Below, one piece after another: positions 25,958 to 35,307 of a stretch of 64,000 nt of DNA. The DNA is taken from NCBI RefSeq assembly GCF_017813355.1, contig NZ_JAGIYZ010000008.1:1-64000 (forward strand), in the 5' to 3' direction. The DNA comes from Roseomonas nitratireducens (GTDB taxonomy: Bacteria; Pseudomonadota; Alphaproteobacteria; Acetobacterales; Acetobacteraceae). Position 1 is the stretch's first letter; each line of letters starts with the position of its first letter. The position numbers and the translations under genes are program-made. The notes under the pieces were generated by a model that was not told the DNA's origin, did no database searches, and saw nothing but the letters and a program-made list of their open reading frames with translations.

Positions 25958-26232
25958 GCCCCCCGCTTCCTGCCTTGTGAAGCACAGAGAATCGCCCAGT
26001 ACGCCACGCGACAAGGCTTCCGCATACAGGTCTCATCATTGGTCCGCGCCGGCCAGCGGGCTTCCGGCGCCTTGATCAAGCGGGGCACGGCCATGCCGTA
26101 CACCCGGCTGCGCCCGCGCCGGCAAGTCGGCCCACTTACCTAGCGCAGGCTGCGTCTGCCCGACCTACGGGTTCATGGCTACTTCGGGCCATGCCCCAAT
26201 GAGACGACGCGTGCCGACCGCCACGGACACAG

Positions 26233-26382
26233 CTAAACGCCAGCGCGCCACCGGCGGGGGCAGGTTGCCGAGGGAAGAACGACGCGCGGTCCGATCATGA
26301 GGCCGCCCAGAGGCGAACTTGCCATGGGCCCGACGAAGAAGAGGCCGGTCTCGGGATCGGCACGCAGGAAGTCGAGAAGCAT
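26233..26382 (-). CDS. Short ORF coupled to the BASS gene, unidentified
   Basis: 49 codons beginning at an ATG that overlaps the BASS stop (TGATG) and ending at TAG. It encodes MLLDFLRADPETGLFFVGPM, then ASSPLGGLMIGPRVVLPSAT and a short Cys/Arg tail. I do not recognise it. The first 35 residues look protein-like while the rest does not, so it may be the start of a truncated downstream operon gene whose remainder was lost next to the IS5 remnant. Confidence 0.35.
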   Translation of the reverse strand: MLLDFLRADPETGLFFVGPMASSPLGGLMIGPRVVLPSATCPRRWRAGV

Positions 26383-27230
26383 CAGGCCGCCGGCCCCCGC
26401 CCGGTCATCCACACAACGAGCATGGCGAAGCCCACCATCAGCGGCAGCCCGAGCACCACCATGATCGCCGCCTGCTGGTCAGGCTCCGGCACGGCCAGCA
26501 ACGGCGCGATGGCAGCCCCGATGTTGCGCGTGGTCAGGCCGATGCTGAGCACGATCCTCTCCTCGTGCGGCAGGCCGAAGGCCAGCAGGTAGGTCACCGT
26601 GGCGACGGTCGCGAAGAACAGGCACTGCGCGGCAACGGCGAATGTGCCACCCAGCCCGAGCAGGCCATTGCCATAGATGACGACGCACAGCACCACCACG
26701 ACCAGCGTCGCGACGCCGGTCACCTTCTTGACCACCGGCTGCAGCGTGCCGGCGCGCGCGACCGATGCACGACGGATCGCCATGCCGATCATCATCGGTA
26801 TCAGCACCATGACCAGCAGCGGCCTGGCGACCGACCAGGCGCTCACGGTCAGGCCGGAGGTCAGCAACGGCACCGCCACGGGCATCACGATGACGGTGCC
26901 GACCGCCGTCAACAGCATGAAGGCCGCGGTGGAACCAAGGTCGCCATGGCCCTTGGCGACCAGCATCGGCACGAAGGGCGCGCACGGCGCCAGCCCCATC
27001 AGGATCAGGCCGAGCGCATAGGGCGCGTCGAGCGGCATGGCATGGGCGATGCCATAGGCCAGCCCGGGAATGAGCAGGAAGGCCCAGAGCAGCGTCAACA
27101 CGACGAAGCGCAGGTTGCGCAAACCCCGCAGGGCGTCCGCGATCTCGAGCCGCAGCCCCATGTCCATCAGGTTGCCGGCCATGAAGATCACCAGCGAGAT
27201 CTTCAGGGCGGGCATCAGCAGGTCTGCCAT
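26382..27230 (-). CDS. Bile acid:sodium symporter (BASS) family transporter
   Basis: 282 residues with nine to ten predicted helices. Family landmarks are the early LVIFMAGNLMDMGLRLEIAD and the paired core motifs GLILMGLAPCAPFVPMLVAK and IGLTTRNIGAAIAPLLAVPE (the second crossing-helix motif). BASS proteins import organic anions with sodium; bacterial substrates include bile acids, pyruvate-like acids and sulfated compounds. It follows the Mo-enzyme cluster on the same strand with an 18-bp gap and may supply or remove its substrate or product. Confidence 0.83.
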   Translation of the reverse strand: MADLLMPALKISLVIFMAGNLMDMGLRLEIADALRGLRNLRFVVLTLLWAFLLIPGLAYGIAHAMPLDAPYALGLILMGLAPCAPFVPMLVAKGHGDLGSTAAFMLLTAVGTVIVMPVAVPLLTSGLTVSAWSVARPLLVMVLIPMMIGMAIRRASVARAGTLQPVVKKVTGVATLVVVVLCVVIYGNGLLGLGGTFAVAAQCLFFATVATVTYLLAFGLPHEERIVLSIGLTTRNIGAAIAPLLAVPEPDQQAAIMVVLGLPLMVGFAMLVVWMTGRGPAA

Positions 27231-27248
27231 CGCATGTCCTCGCCGCGG

Positions 27249-30209
27249 TCAGGATGTCGCGGGGTGTCGCCCCCATCGCGGACGGTCGGCCCGGTCACGC
27301 GCGCAGGCCTGGCAGAGCTCGCGATCGAGCAGCGCCGCCATATGCTCGGGCAGGCGCGCGCGGATGAAGTCGCGATGCGCTGGCGTGCGCGTCGGCGCGC
27401 CGCACTCCACGCAGGTCAGCAGCGGCTGCGCCTTCACCACCGTGCCTGTGATGATAGTACGGCGGATGCCGTCGCGATCTTCGATCCGGATCGCCCCGGT
27501 CGGGCAGACCTGGGTGCAGGCGCCGCAGCCGATGCAACGATCCTCGGGCCGCTGGAAGTCGAAATAGGCGAGCCGCCCGGCGCCGGTGTCGCCAAGGCGC
27601 AGCGCCTCGATGCCCATCTCGCTGCACGCCGCCATGCACAGGCCGCAGCCGATGCACATGTCGCAGCGCAGGCAGCGGCGCACCTCGTCCTGTGCCTGGG
27701 CGACGGTCAGGCCCTCCTCGATCCGGATGTAGTTGCCTTCGCCGAGCACCTCCTCGACGCTCTTCGAGGCCATCACGGCGCGGGGGCCATGGCTGCGATC
27801 GGCGGCGGCGACCGGAAGCGGCGCCACCTCGCCGCGGCGGACGGGCCGGGCGACCGAGCCATCGGCGCTGCCGCCGCGCAGCCAGGCATCGATCCCTGCC
27901 GCGGCGATCTTGCCGGCGCGGATCGCCTCGACGACGGTGCGCGGCCCCTGCTGCGCATCGCCGCCGGCGAAGACGCCCGGGACCTTGGTCATCAGCGTCT
28001 TCGGATCGGCGACGATGTAGCCGCGGGTATTCTCGACCGCGCTGCCTTCGAGAAGGCCGAGATCGGTGCCCTGGCCGGCAGCGAGGAGCACGTCGTCCGC
28101 CGCGAGCGTCATCGGCCGCGCCGTGTCGAAGACCGGGGCGAAGCGGCCCGCCTCGTCCTTCACGCGCTCGCAGTAGTGGAAGACGACCTCGCCCTCCGCC
28201 TCGATACGGACCGGTCCCCAGCCGGCGCGCAGATGCACGCCTTCGGCGACGGCCTCCTCGATCTCGTGCGGGCTCGCCGGCATCTCGCGCCGCTTTTCGA
28301 GGCAGACGAGGTCGACATGCGTGGCGCCCTGGCGCAGCGCGGTCAGCGCGACGTCGATCGCGACGTTGCCGCCGCCGATCACCACCACGCGCGGCCCGAC
28401 CCGAACCTTTTCCCCGCTGCGCACCGCCCGCAGGAAGTCGATGCCGCCGCGCACGAGGTCATGGTGCACGCCCTCGATCGGAAGCAGCCGCGCCATCTGC
28501 GTGCCGAGGCCGAGATAGACGGCGTCGAATCCGCCTCGGAAATCCTCGAGGCTGCCGATCTTCGCCCCGGTGCGGATCGGGATGCCAAGCCGCTCGATCT
28601 CCCCGAGCTCCTGGTCCAGCAGTTCGGGCGGCAGCCGGTAGGCCGGGATGCCGTAGCGCAGCATTCCGCCGGCCTTCTCCTGCGCCTCGAAGACCTCGAC
28701 CTGGTGGCCGTGGGTGCGCAGGTAGTAGGCGGCCGTCAGCCCGGACGGGCCCGAGCCGATGACGCCGATGCGCTTGCCCGTGTCGGGCGCGATCTCCGGC
28801 AGCGGATATCCGCCGTTCGCAAGGCAGTGTTCCGCCGCCGTCGCCTTGAGCGGCCGGATGAAGACGGACCCGTCATGGCTGCCGCGGACGCAGGCGGATT
28901 CGCAGGGCGCCGGGCAAACCAGCCCGCAGGTCAGCGGCAGCGGATTGTCGCGCCGGATGACCTCGATCGTCGCGCGATAATCGCCATGGCCGAGATGCGC
29001 CATGAAGCTCGGGATGTCGATATTGGCCGGGCAGGTGCCGTGGCAGGGCGCGGCGGGCAGCGACAGGCACGCGCCCTCGGGGCAGGATTCCCGCCGCGCG
29101 TGGCTTTCCCACTGCGCCCGGAAATGCCGCAGCGAGGAGGCGAGCGGCCAGGCCGCGGCGAGCCCCTGCGTGGCTAGCTTCAGCGCGAGTTCGTCGAGCG
29201 CCTTCAGATGCCCGGCATCGCCGCGGCCGAGCGTGACCTCGGTGGCGAGGCGTGCCGCGCGCGCGAGCATCCCCCGTACCGGCGCAGCCTCGTCCTCCGC
29301 CAGCTGCCAGTGGCGATAGAGCGCGCGCCGCGTCTGCTTCACCATGCAGGTTCCTGGCGGCAGCACCATCGCGGTAGAGGGCACCGGCACGATGCCGGCC
29401 GCCGCCAGGGACAGCGGATCGGCGGCGATATCGGTGGCCGAGAGCGGCAGCGTGCCGCCGAGGCCGTCGTCGAAGACCAGGATAGGATCCTCGCCCTGGC
29501 CCTTGATGCCGCCGGTCCAGGACTCGATCTGCCGGCGCAGATTACTCGTGCGATCGAGTTCGACCAGGCCGCGCTGCTTCACGCCGCGCCGCAGCGTCAG
29601 CAACGATCCGTCGCGATCGCCGGCGCCGGCGAAGAGCCGGGCGATGCGGCACCATGTCTCGGGCGTGTGCACCAGGCGCGATGCATCGCCGTCTGGGCCT
29701 TCCGCCCAGCAGCCCGGCTTGCGGTCCCGAAGCACCTCGATGCGCTTGCGGGGGCCGGAGACCTGCGCCAGCGCGCGGATCGCATCGACGGCGTTGAGGA
29801 AGGGCGCTTCCCTGCCGGTGAGCTCGGGCGGCACGCGCAGTTCGATCGTGCCGCTGTCGCGCAGGCCTGCGGCGATCAGCAGCCCCTCGGCCAGCAGCCA
29901 GGGCGCGCGGGCGAGGACGGTCGCGGCGGCTTCGGCGCGTTCGTCGAAGGCGGTGGCGTCCACCACCAGGGTCGAGGGGCCATGGCCGCGCAGGAAGCGA
30001 CGCCATTCCAGATGCACCGGTTCCCCGCCGCCGCCACATTCGGCCAGGGACGCCCCCTGCAGCACCTGCAGCCGCTGCAGCGGTGACAGCGCGCGCGCAT
30101 GCGCATAGCCCGGCAGCGCCGCATCGAGCGTGGGTGCCGGCGGCGCGGCGCCGGACAGGCCGGCATCGCCGGCGGCGAGCCAGGCCGGCAGGGACGGCAG
30201 GTCGCTCAT
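27249..30209 (-). CDS. NuoF-like / GltD-like flavoprotein / ferredoxin fusion, electron-transfer subunit
   Basis: 986 residues. The N-terminal 370 or so resemble NuoF (LLAEGLLIAAGLRDSGTIEL, later GDAGHLKALDELALKLATQG) but lack the FMN glycine loop and the four-Cys N3 cluster motif. A GltD-type module follows: a Cys-rich linker (CHGTCPANIDIP, near 390), FAD motif GVIGSGPSGLTAAYYL (near 480), and nucleotide motif VVVIGGGNVAIDVALTALR (near 606). Then come two [4Fe-4S] motifs (CDMCIGCGLCMAACSEMG near 850 and CIGCGACTQVCPTGAI near 890) and a CxxC...CxxC C-terminus. It probably links NAD(P)H to the Fe-S and Mo subunits upstream. No signal peptide. Confidence 0.85.
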   Translation of the reverse strand: MSDLPSLPAWLAAGDAGLSGAAPPAPTLDAALPGYAHARALSPLQRLQVLQGASLAECGGGGEPVHLEWRRFLRGHGPSTLVVDATAFDERAEAAATVLARAPWLLAEGLLIAAGLRDSGTIELRVPPELTGREAPFLNAVDAIRALAQVSGPRKRIEVLRDRKPGCWAEGPDGDASRLVHTPETWCRIARLFAGAGDRDGSLLTLRRGVKQRGLVELDRTSNLRRQIESWTGGIKGQGEDPILVFDDGLGGTLPLSATDIAADPLSLAAAGIVPVPSTAMVLPPGTCMVKQTRRALYRHWQLAEDEAAPVRGMLARAARLATEVTLGRGDAGHLKALDELALKLATQGLAAAWPLASSLRHFRAQWESHARRESCPEGACLSLPAAPCHGTCPANIDIPSFMAHLGHGDYRATIEVIRRDNPLPLTCGLVCPAPCESACVRGSHDGSVFIRPLKATAAEHCLANGGYPLPEIAPDTGKRIGVIGSGPSGLTAAYYLRTHGHQVEVFEAQEKAGGMLRYGIPAYRLPPELLDQELGEIERLGIPIRTGAKIGSLEDFRGGFDAVYLGLGTQMARLLPIEGVHHDLVRGGIDFLRAVRSGEKVRVGPRVVVIGGGNVAIDVALTALRQGATHVDLVCLEKRREMPASPHEIEEAVAEGVHLRAGWGPVRIEAEGEVVFHYCERVKDEAGRFAPVFDTARPMTLAADDVLLAAGQGTDLGLLEGSAVENTRGYIVADPKTLMTKVPGVFAGGDAQQGPRTVVEAIRAGKIAAAGIDAWLRGGSADGSVARPVRRGEVAPLPVAAADRSHGPRAVMASKSVEEVLGEGNYIRIEEGLTVAQAQDEVRRCLRCDMCIGCGLCMAACSEMGIEALRLGDTGAGRLAYFDFQRPEDRCIGCGACTQVCPTGAIRIEDRDGIRRTIITGTVVKAQPLLTCVECGAPTRTPAHRDFIRARLPEHMAALLDRELCQACARDRADRPRWGRHPATS

Positions 30210-30239
30210 CGGGTCATCCTCCGCGCGATGCGCCAGGTG

Positions 30240-30764
30240 CTACTCGCCACCGAGGCCATCCGAAGGCTCGGCCAACAGCATCCTCGCGTAGCGTTCGCGG
30301 CGCGGATCGGGCAGTTCGGTCGCAGGGCCGAAGGACAGGCAGCCGGTCACGCATTTGGTGACGCAGGCAGGCTTCAGCCCGGCATCGACGCGGTCCATGC
30401 AGTAGTCGCACTTGACCACCTTGTTGGTGGACGGATCCCATTGCGGCACGCCCCAGGGGCAGGCGGCGATGCAGCTCTTGCAGCCCACGCAGAGGCTCGC
30501 CTCGACATGGACGATGCCGTCCTTCTCGCGCTGCTGCATTGCGCCCGTCGGGCAGGCCCGGACGCACCACGCATCCTCGCAGTGGAAGCAGGGCATGAAG
30601 ACGTGGCGCATGCGCGGTTGGCCATCGACATCCACGGGGCCGAGCGAGATGATCTTGCAGGGCGACGGGCCGGGTCCGAGGTCCTTGTTCGTCTTGCAGT
30701 GTACCTCGCAGGCCTGGCAGCCGATGCAGTTCGCCTCGTCGTGTCGCAGCGCGTACTTGCTCAT
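30240..30764 (-). CDS. Four-cluster ferredoxin subunit (DmsB/PhsB/FdhB type)
   Basis: 174 residues. Four [4Fe-4S] motif groups are visible: CIGCQACEVHC, CFHCEDAWCVRACPTGA, CVGCKSCIAACPWG and CDYCMDR with CVTKCVTGC. This is the standard electron-transfer beta subunit of DMSO reductase-family enzymes. There is no membrane anchor or signal. The ATG lies three bases after the stop of the catalytic subunit, and the flavoprotein gene follows 30 bp downstream, so the three are a single unit. Confidence 0.92.
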   Translation of the reverse strand: MSKYALRHDEANCIGCQACEVHCKTNKDLGPGPSPCKIISLGPVDVDGQPRMRHVFMPCFHCEDAWCVRACPTGAMQQREKDGIVHVEASLCVGCKSCIAACPWGVPQWDPSTNKVVKCDYCMDRVDAGLKPACVTKCVTGCLSFGPATELPDPRRERYARMLLAEPSDGLGGE

Positions 30765-30767
30765 CGC

Positions 30768-32918
30768 TCAGGCTCCTTCCGCCGCGGCGGGCCGGACACG
30801 GACGATGGTCTCGGTCAGCGTGCAGCCGCCGCCGGCCGGGTCGAAGGCGTAGAGCTTGCCGTGCTGCAGGCGCTGGTCGGCCACGCCGACGCCCCTGGCG
30901 CGCGTCGCGACCGGCACGGTGGCGCCATAGCCGTGCAGCATGAACACCGCGTCCGGGTGGATCCAGGGCGTGACCTTCGCCGGCAGGCGCCCGACATAGG
31001 CGCCCCCGCCGCTGACCTCGACCTCCTCGCCGTCGTTGATCGCGAGCGCGGCCGCGCGGTCGGGATGGATCCACAGCTCCTGTCTCGGCGCCGCTTCCCG
31101 CAGCAGCGGATTGTTCAGGGACTGGCCATGCGCCAGCGTCGCCGGCCGGCCGAACAGCAGGGTGAAGCTGTCGCCTTCCGGCGCGGCCTTCGGTTCATAG
31201 GGCGGCATGAAGGGCAGGTCCGCCTGCCGAAGAACCGCGCTGTCGATCTCGATCTTGCCCGAAGGCGTCGGGAAGCGCAGCGCGTCGCGCGGCATCAGCT
31301 TCGGCGCGGTGGCCAGGGCAACCACGCCGGCCTTGCGCATCTCCGCCACCGTGACGCCGGTGCCTTCGAGCTGGTAGTTCCAGATTTCCTCGACAGTCTC
31401 GAAGTCGAGCGCATCCTTCACGCCCATCCGGCGCAGGATCTCGCGGAAGATCCACCAAGCGGGCCTGCTGTCGAAGCGCGGCGCGACCGCTTGGTCGCGC
31501 ATGAGGAAGACAGGCACCGGGCCGGGCATACCGGCGAGGATGTTGGCGCGTTCGAGATAGGTGGATTCCGGCAGGATCACATCCGAGTACCAACCCGTCT
31601 CGGAATAGCGGACGTCGATCGAGACCAGCAGGTTCAGCTTGTCGAGCGCGCTCTTCAGTGCTTCGGCATCGGGCAGGCTGGTGATGGGATCGTGCCGGTA
31701 GGCGAAATAGGCGCCGACGCCGTAGGGCTGGCCGGTCTCCATGGCGGCAAAGAGCTGGTGCACCATGCCGATCGACGGATCCCAGGACGGGCGCGTCGTG
31801 CCGGCGCCGTCCACCCGAGCCTCCGTCACCTTGGGCACGCGGGCGGATAGCGGCTTGAGGCTCTCGCGGCCAAAGGCCTCGGGCGACTTCGCGATGATCA
31901 GGCCGCCCGGTACCTCGATGCTGCCCATCAGCGCGTTCAGGATCAGCGCCGTGCGGGTGACGTGGAAGGATTGCCGGTGGCGCGCCGTCATCCAGCCCGG
32001 ATGAAAGATCACGCGCGGCGCCTGGGCCGCGATCTCCCGCACCAGCGCGCGCAGCTCGGCGGCGGGTACGCCGGTATGCTGTTCCTGCCACTCCGGCGTG
32101 GTGTCCCGTACCGCCTCCCGCAGCACGTCCATGCCGCTGACGAAGCGCGCGACGAAGTCCTTGTCATGGACGTCCTGGGCCAGCACCTCATGGATCAGCG
32201 CGAGGTTCAGCGCATAGTCGCTGTTCGGCCGCACCTTCCAGTAGCGGGTCGCCTTGCAGGCGGTGCCGCTCGCGCGTGGATCGATGTAGGTGACGCGCAA
32301 GCCGTTGGCCACGGCGTCCATGAACGCCTTGGCTTCCTTCACCATCAGCGATTCGACGATGTTGCGCCCGTAGAGCACCAGGTGGCGCGCATTGCGGTAG
32401 TCCGGGATCAGCCCCGCGTGGCTGAAGCCGAACATGCTGCGCGCCGCGTTGTGCGCGTTCCCGCCGCAGGTTGCGTCATGGTTGAAGTAGTTGGGCGAGC
32501 CCAGCGCCGCCAGGAACGTCTTGGTCAGATCCGAGAAGGGGCCGCCGCGGTCCGACAGGGCGATGCCGCGCGGGCCGTGCGCATCGATCGTCTCGCGCAG
32601 CCTGTCGGCGATGTGGTCGAGCGCTTCCTCCCAGGACACGCGCCGCCAGCGGCCGCTGCCGCGTTCGCCGATGCGCATCAGCGGCGTCTGCGGCCGCTCG
32701 TCATCGGCGTATTCCAGCGGCAGGCCGGCCGACCCCTTGGCGCAGAGGCTCGCGCCGATCGCCGCATCGTGCCGGTTGCCCTGGATCCAGGTGGCCTTGC
32801 CGTCCTCGACCGTCACTTCGATCGGGCAGCGGACCGAACACATGCCGCACATGCTGTAGACCGTGCGCCGGCCGGGCGTTCCGACTCCGCGGGCGTTGGG
32901 TGCCGTGGTCGCGTTCAT
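30768..32918 (-). CDS. Molybdopterin (bis-PGD) oxidoreductase, PhsA/PsrA-like, cytoplasmic
   Basis: 716 residues. The [4Fe-4S] site is C24-x2-C27-x3-C31-x27-C59. The domain order is that of the DMSO reductase family, ending in a C-terminal molydopterin dinucleotide-binding domain (LLFGRPATLAHGQSLNNPLL and RVRPAAAEGA at the end). Cys151 in NHDATCGGNAHNA is the likely Mo/W ligand, as in thiosulfate/polysulfide reductases and formate dehydrogenases. The start MNATTAPN has the ribosome site AGGGAG. Unlike PhsA/PsrA there is no Tat signal, and no NrfD-type anchor gene is present. The substrate is unassigned; inorganic sulfur or an oxyanion is plausible given the neighbours. Confidence 0.88.
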   Translation of the reverse strand: MNATTAPNARGVGTPGRRTVYSMCGMCSVRCPIEVTVEDGKATWIQGNRHDAAIGASLCAKGSAGLPLEYADDERPQTPLMRIGERGSGRWRRVSWEEALDHIADRLRETIDAHGPRGIALSDRGGPFSDLTKTFLAALGSPNYFNHDATCGGNAHNAARSMFGFSHAGLIPDYRNARHLVLYGRNIVESLMVKEAKAFMDAVANGLRVTYIDPRASGTACKATRYWKVRPNSDYALNLALIHEVLAQDVHDKDFVARFVSGMDVLREAVRDTTPEWQEQHTGVPAAELRALVREIAAQAPRVIFHPGWMTARHRQSFHVTRTALILNALMGSIEVPGGLIIAKSPEAFGRESLKPLSARVPKVTEARVDGAGTTRPSWDPSIGMVHQLFAAMETGQPYGVGAYFAYRHDPITSLPDAEALKSALDKLNLLVSIDVRYSETGWYSDVILPESTYLERANILAGMPGPVPVFLMRDQAVAPRFDSRPAWWIFREILRRMGVKDALDFETVEEIWNYQLEGTGVTVAEMRKAGVVALATAPKLMPRDALRFPTPSGKIEIDSAVLRQADLPFMPPYEPKAAPEGDSFTLLFGRPATLAHGQSLNNPLLREAAPRQELWIHPDRAAALAINDGEEVEVSGGGAYVGRLPAKVTPWIHPDAVFMLHGYGATVPVATRARGVGVADQRLQHGKLYAFDPAGGGCTLTETIVRVRPAAAEGA

Positions 32919-33085
32919 TGCGATCTCCCTGCGCGGGCTCCGTGCGCTCGCCATCCAGTAGGGCCCGCGGCCCGGCGCCGGCGATGATCTGCGTCAAGCC
33001 GACGCACCGCGCCGCATGGATCCCGCGCAGCACATGCTGCTCCCTTGCCGCTCGGACGACGACGGACGACGACGCACCTGGCATG

Positions 33086-34120
33086 TCATGCGGCGCGTTC
33101 TGGCGCGGGCCCGACAGGCCGGTCGCGGCGGAACGCCTCCAGCACATAGAGCGCGAGGATCGCGTAGATCGCCGCCATGCCGAGCTCGCCGAGCCGATCG
33201 ACGAAACCCGCGCTGGCATTCTCGTCCGTGGGGCTCATCGCGCCCCCGAAAAGGATCAGCATGACGCTCAGCGCCGCGCCGGCGAGCGGCGCGACCCTGG
33301 TGCCCGACGTCATCACGCGCGCGAAGACCAGATGCACCGGGAGCATCAGCGCCGCCAGGAAGACGAACAGCGGCACCATGGCGACCAGCTCGTAGAGCAG
33401 CAGCGCGATCACGCCACCTGCGACGTTCGCTGCCAGGATCGCGCCACTGATCGAGAGGGTGCGCGCCAGGCTGAGATGCAGCGCGAAGATCGCGATGTAG
33501 AGCGGCGTGTGGATGTTGGTCCAGTCGAAGGCGAAATAGGCGACGCTGTAGGACCAGGTGATCAGCGCGACCTGCCAGCCGCGCCAGGCGGCCTCCTCGG
33601 CCGGCAGCGGTTCCCGCGGCCCGGGCGCGGCCTCGCCGGGCGCCGGCGGCATCAGCGCGAACATCGCAGACGCGACCACCAGCGAGAGCCCGATGTTCCA
33701 CACGAAGGACGCCGCGAGCTGCCGCGCGACCTCCGGCGCCACCTTGGCACCCAAAGGCACCAGCAGCACGGCGCACAGGATCACCACCACGATCAGGGTG
33801 TTGCCTCCGCGCAGATGGGTTCGAAGGGTCCAGACCAGCACCGGCAGCAGGGCCGCCATGAACAGCACCGGGTAGATGCGCGCGACACCGCCGGCCAGGA
33901 GGCAGGCGAGGGCGATGAGGCACGTCGCCGCCATTACCCCCGCGGCTTCCCGCAGCGTCGGCGCGCGCGACCCCTGCAGCAGCGGCGCGGCGAAGACCGG
34001 CGCGAGGTAGGCCAGCAGCCAGTTGATGTAGATCGCCACCAGGAAGACGACGGTGATGCCGAAGCCGAGCCGCAGCGCGCGCCGGTCGGCCAGCCGCGGA
34101 TCCGGCGAATCAGTAGGCAT
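33086..34120 (-). CDS. DUF2955 / fusaric acid resistance-like membrane protein
   Basis: 344 residues in two sets of hydrophobic helices (about 20-160 and 190-330), the two-half layout of FUSC/DUF2955 proteins. These act as inner-membrane components of aromatic-acid or drug efflux systems with a HlyD-type partner. The first codons overlap the 3' end of the HlyD gene by 11 bp, so translation is coupled. No outer-membrane factor gene is nearby. Confidence 0.8.
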   Translation of the reverse strand: MPTDSPDPRLADRRALRLGFGITVVFLVAIYINWLLAYLAPVFAAPLLQGSRAPTLREAAGVMAATCLIALACLLAGGVARIYPVLFMAALLPVLVWTLRTHLRGGNTLIVVVILCAVLLVPLGAKVAPEVARQLAASFVWNIGLSLVVASAMFALMPPAPGEAAPGPREPLPAEEAAWRGWQVALITWSYSVAYFAFDWTNIHTPLYIAIFALHLSLARTLSISGAILAANVAGGVIALLLYELVAMVPLFVFLAALMLPVHLVFARVMTSGTRVAPLAGAALSVMLILFGGAMSPTDENASAGFVDRLGELGMAAIYAILALYVLEAFRRDRPVGPAPERAA

Positions 34121-35177
34121 AGGAGATCCAGCTCATGAAGCGGATCCAGGCGGCGGCGAGCCCGTTCAGGACCGCATTGCCGCCGGTATAGACGACGACA
34201 TCGGCCTGGCCGTTCACCTGGCGCCGGATGTCCGCTGCCTCGCTGCCACCGCCATAGCCTTCCATGCGTATCCGAACCGGGAAGCGCTGCGGGTCGCGCA
34301 TCCAGCCCGAGACCTCGGGCGGCTTCGGCAAGCCGTCGGAGGACGTGCCCGCATGCGGTGCCGCGGCGGCGATGGTGATGCTGGTGACGGTGCCCTGGAA
34401 GATCCGGCCCGGATAGACGTCGAGCGAAAGCTCCGCCGCGTTGCCGACGGCGATGCGGCCGAGGTTGTTCTCGGTCATGTAGGCCTCGACCCAGACCTCC
34501 TCGAAGGAGACGAAGGTCATCAGCCGCTGGCCGGCCGGTGCGAAGGTTCCTTCGGTGATCTGAAGGTCCACCACGGCACCGCGGCCAGGCGCGCGCAACT
34601 CGGTCCAGCGCAGGTTGATCTCGGCGAGGCCCAGCGCCGCGATGGCCGCCTGGATCCGCGCATTGTCCGCCCCTGTGGCGCCAAGCTGCTGGCGCGCGCG
34701 CTCCAGCTCCGCCTCGGCGGCCGTGACCCGGCCCTGCGCGCTCAGCAGCTGCGCCTGCGCCTGGTCGGCGGCGGCGCGTGTTGCGATGCCCTGGCGCGCG
34801 AGTGTGAAGGTGCGTTCACTCTGCGACTGGGTGTTCTCGAGCTGGGCGCGCGCCTGCGCGAGTTCGGCCTGCGCCGCCTCAACCTGGGCGGAACTCGCGC
34901 CCACCTCCTGCGTCGCGAGCTGGAGATCCGAGCGCGCCTTCTCGACCTGCAGCAGGAAGGGTTGCGGGTCGATCCGCGCGAGCAGCTGCCCGGGCTCGAC
35001 AACCTGCCCGTTGGTCACCGGCACGGCGGAGACGTAGCCCGCGACCTGCGGCACCATCGCGACCACCAGCGCCTTCACGCGTGCATTGCCCGTGTAGGGC
35101 GTGATGCGGTCGGCGACGATGTACCAGGCGAAGATGGCGATCGCGACGGCGGTCGAGATTCGGATGGCGGTCTTCAT
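34110..35177 (-). CDS. HlyD/EmrA-type membrane fusion protein
   Basis: 355 residues. One N-terminal helix (about 5-24), a lipoyl half-motif (VPQVAGYVSAVPVTNGQVVE), a long coiled-coil hairpin (about 70-180, Ala/Gln/Glu-rich), then LRAPGRGAVVDLQITEGTFA and a barrel domain. The start is at MKTAIRISTA; the frame is open 81 codons further upstream, but that part is Arg/Pro-rich and without homology. It works with the DUF2955 protein and is probably controlled by the AraC-type gene just upstream. Confidence 0.87.
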   Translation of the reverse strand: MKTAIRISTAVAIAIFAWYIVADRITPYTGNARVKALVVAMVPQVAGYVSAVPVTNGQVVEPGQLLARIDPQPFLLQVEKARSDLQLATQEVGASSAQVEAAQAELAQARAQLENTQSQSERTFTLARQGIATRAAADQAQAQLLSAQGRVTAAEAELERARQQLGATGADNARIQAAIAALGLAEINLRWTELRAPGRGAVVDLQITEGTFAPAGQRLMTFVSFEEVWVEAYMTENNLGRIAVGNAAELSLDVYPGRIFQGTVTSITIAAAAPHAGTSSDGLPKPPEVSGWMRDPQRFPVRIRMEGYGGGSEAADIRRQVNGQADVVVYTGGNAVLNGLAAAWIRFMSWISYAY

Positions 35178-35307
35178 GGCGGCTTTGGCCTCGAGGCGTG
35201 CGTCGGCTGGGTGATCGGCAGGCGAAGGCCCGACTTTATGGGAAGGGGTCCGCTGATGCCGCTGCGTTCGCCACTGTAGCGCGAACCGACACGTGTTCCT
35301 GATAGCG

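Noticed and set aside
26319-29177. Long plus-strand frame opposite the BASS and flavoprotein genes
   Set aside because: The translation is low-complexity His/Arg/Gln/Ala; the minus strand encodes well-conserved proteins.
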